NCBI GenBank assembly: GCA_005884255.1
Contig: VBDL01000099.1
Coordinates: forward strand, 1 to 14,596
Direction: 5' to 3'
Source of the DNA: Betaproteobacteria bacterium
GTDB taxonomy: Bacteria; Pseudomonadota; Gammaproteobacteria; Burkholderiales; Burkholderiaceae_C
DNA: 14,596 nucleotides
Shown: positions 14,041 to 14,596 of the stretch, in pieces
Layout: the number at the start of each line of letters is the position of its first letter
How positions within the stretch are numbered: position 1 is the first letter of the stretch
Position numbers and translations under genes: made by a program
The notes under the pieces: generated by a model
Database searches by the model: none
Seen by the model: only the letters and a program-made list of their open reading frames with translations
What the model was told of the DNA's origin: nothing

Positions 14041-14057
14041 GCCACCGCGAGGGTGGC
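14041..14057. repeat. Short inverted repeat between HHE and BON genes
   Basis: GCCACC and GGTGGC (14041-14046 and 14052-14057) form a 6-bp stem with a 5-base loop, about 50 bases past the stop of the minus-strand HHE gene. It could contribute to termination but lacks a T-tract. The remainder of 14014-14108 shows nothing assignable; a promoter for the BON gene is expected there. Confidence 0.25.
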
Positions 14058-14108
14058 GCGACACTTCCCGAGCAGTACCGAGCAAGCAGCGCTCCCGGCC
14101 CGGGGGCT

Positions 14109-14596
14109 TCAGCGCTCGTCGTCGCTCTCGGCGGCGGCTTGCGGCCGCGCTTCGTCGCTCGCCGGCCCGGCGCTGCGCGTGCTCGGCCGAGCACGCACCG
14201 GCGCCGCGGGCGCTTCGGCTTCGGCTTGCAGGCCGTGGGCGCGCTGCAACTCGTCGTGTTGCGCACGCATGGCTTCGAGCAGCGCGCTCCAGTCGGCATG
14301 CGCTCGCTCGATGCGCGGGAACATCACCTTCTCTTCTTCCTGCACGTGGTGCTTAACGTATTCGGCCAGCACCGTGAACGTGGCCGCGTGCTTCGCATCG
14401 TTGGCGTCGAGCTGCTCGAGCTGCTGCATCAGCATCTTGAAGGTCGCGTGCTCGACCTCGGCTTCTTCCATCATGTCCTCGTCGTCGAGCAGCTCGCGTG
14501 CGGCGGGGTAGAACAGCTGAGCCTCGAGCTCGGCATGCGCCTTCAGCGCCGCGCAGGTGTGGCGCGCCAGCTCGGCGCAGGCCTTCTCGTCGCGCT
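14109..14596 (-). CDS. Hemerythrin-like HHE-domain protein (5' end beyond the window)
   Basis: The reading frame is open from the right edge to TGA at 14109, giving 162 residues with the N-terminus missing. An internal ATG at 14474 is not the real start, because HHE-domain sequence continues upstream of it (HAELEAQLFYPAARELL). Candidate metal ligands are the His and Glu of HAELEAQLFYP, the His of EVEHATF, and the His/Glu set of YVKHHVQEEEKVMFP. These form a four-helix bundle that may bind a di-iron centre and sense or hold oxygen or NO; the ligand is not decided by sequence. The last 35 or so residues are a disordered Ala/Pro/Arg/Glu-rich tail. It precedes the BON lipoprotein gene on the same strand. 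The missing part is probably a few tens of residues. Confidence 0.86.
   Translation of the reverse strand, partial: RDEKACAELARHTCAALKAHAELEAQLFYPAARELLDDEDMMEEAEVEHATFKMLMQQLEQLDANDAKHAATFTVLAEYVKHHVQEEEKVMFPRIERAHADWSALLEAMRAQHDELQRAHGLQAEAEAPAAPVRARPSTRSAGPASDEARPQAAAESDDER

Overview
The window is very GC-rich, densely packed chromosomal DNA from a proteobacterium. The best guess is a betaproteobacterium of the order Burkholderiales, perhaps the Rubrivivax/Leptothrix/Piscinibacter neighbourhood. This rests on the base composition, the protein flavour (PA2169-type bundle protein, DUF4142 lipoprotein, heptosyltransferase-like GT9, NtrC-type regulator) and GC-rich intergenic hairpin repeats of a kind I associate with that order. 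Genus is not determinable here. No rRNA, tRNA, CRISPR array, insertion sequence or phage gene was seen. No stretch over 300 bases lacks a gene; the longest gaps are about 213 bp (2617-2829) and 194 bp (13915-14108).

Layout. (1) 1-892: a proline-rich small ORF on the minus strand, coupled by an ATGA overlap to a gene leaving the left edge, and a stand-alone CheY-like receiver on the plus strand. (2) 910-2616, minus: a PAS hybrid histidine kinase, tail to tail with that receiver. (3) 2830-3673: a divergent pair of small, probably disordered proteins, one Gln-rich and one acidic with a GPSDSSDSGSD motif. (4) 3712-4794, plus: a GT9 glycosyltransferase. (5) 4791-6070, minus: PA2169-family protein followed by a DUF4142 lipoprotein. 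(6) 6202-8105, plus: GT4 glycosyltransferase overlapping a DUF2334 deacetylase-like protein. (7) 8010-10998, minus: AI-2E-family membrane protein, second GT4, PAP2 phosphatase. (8) 11055-12065, plus: YihY/BrkB-family membrane protein whose two ends are encoded by repeat DNA. (9) 12062-13456, minus: sigma-54-dependent response regulator. (10) 13591-14596, minus: BON-domain lipoprotein and a hemerythrin-like HHE protein cut by the right edge.

The contents read as an envelope and stress-response neighbourhood: three phosphorelay proteins; small hydrophilic, PA2169, DUF4142, BON and HHE proteins typical of stress regulons; and two glycosyltransferases beside a lipid phosphatase and a deacetylase-like enzyme that could remodel a surface glycolipid or glycan. 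That joint function is inference. The most unusual sequence-level feature is two families of hairpin repeats (A at 5533 and 11071; B at 11985, 13513 and 13947). One A copy and one B copy lie inside the YihY reading frame, at its N and C termini.
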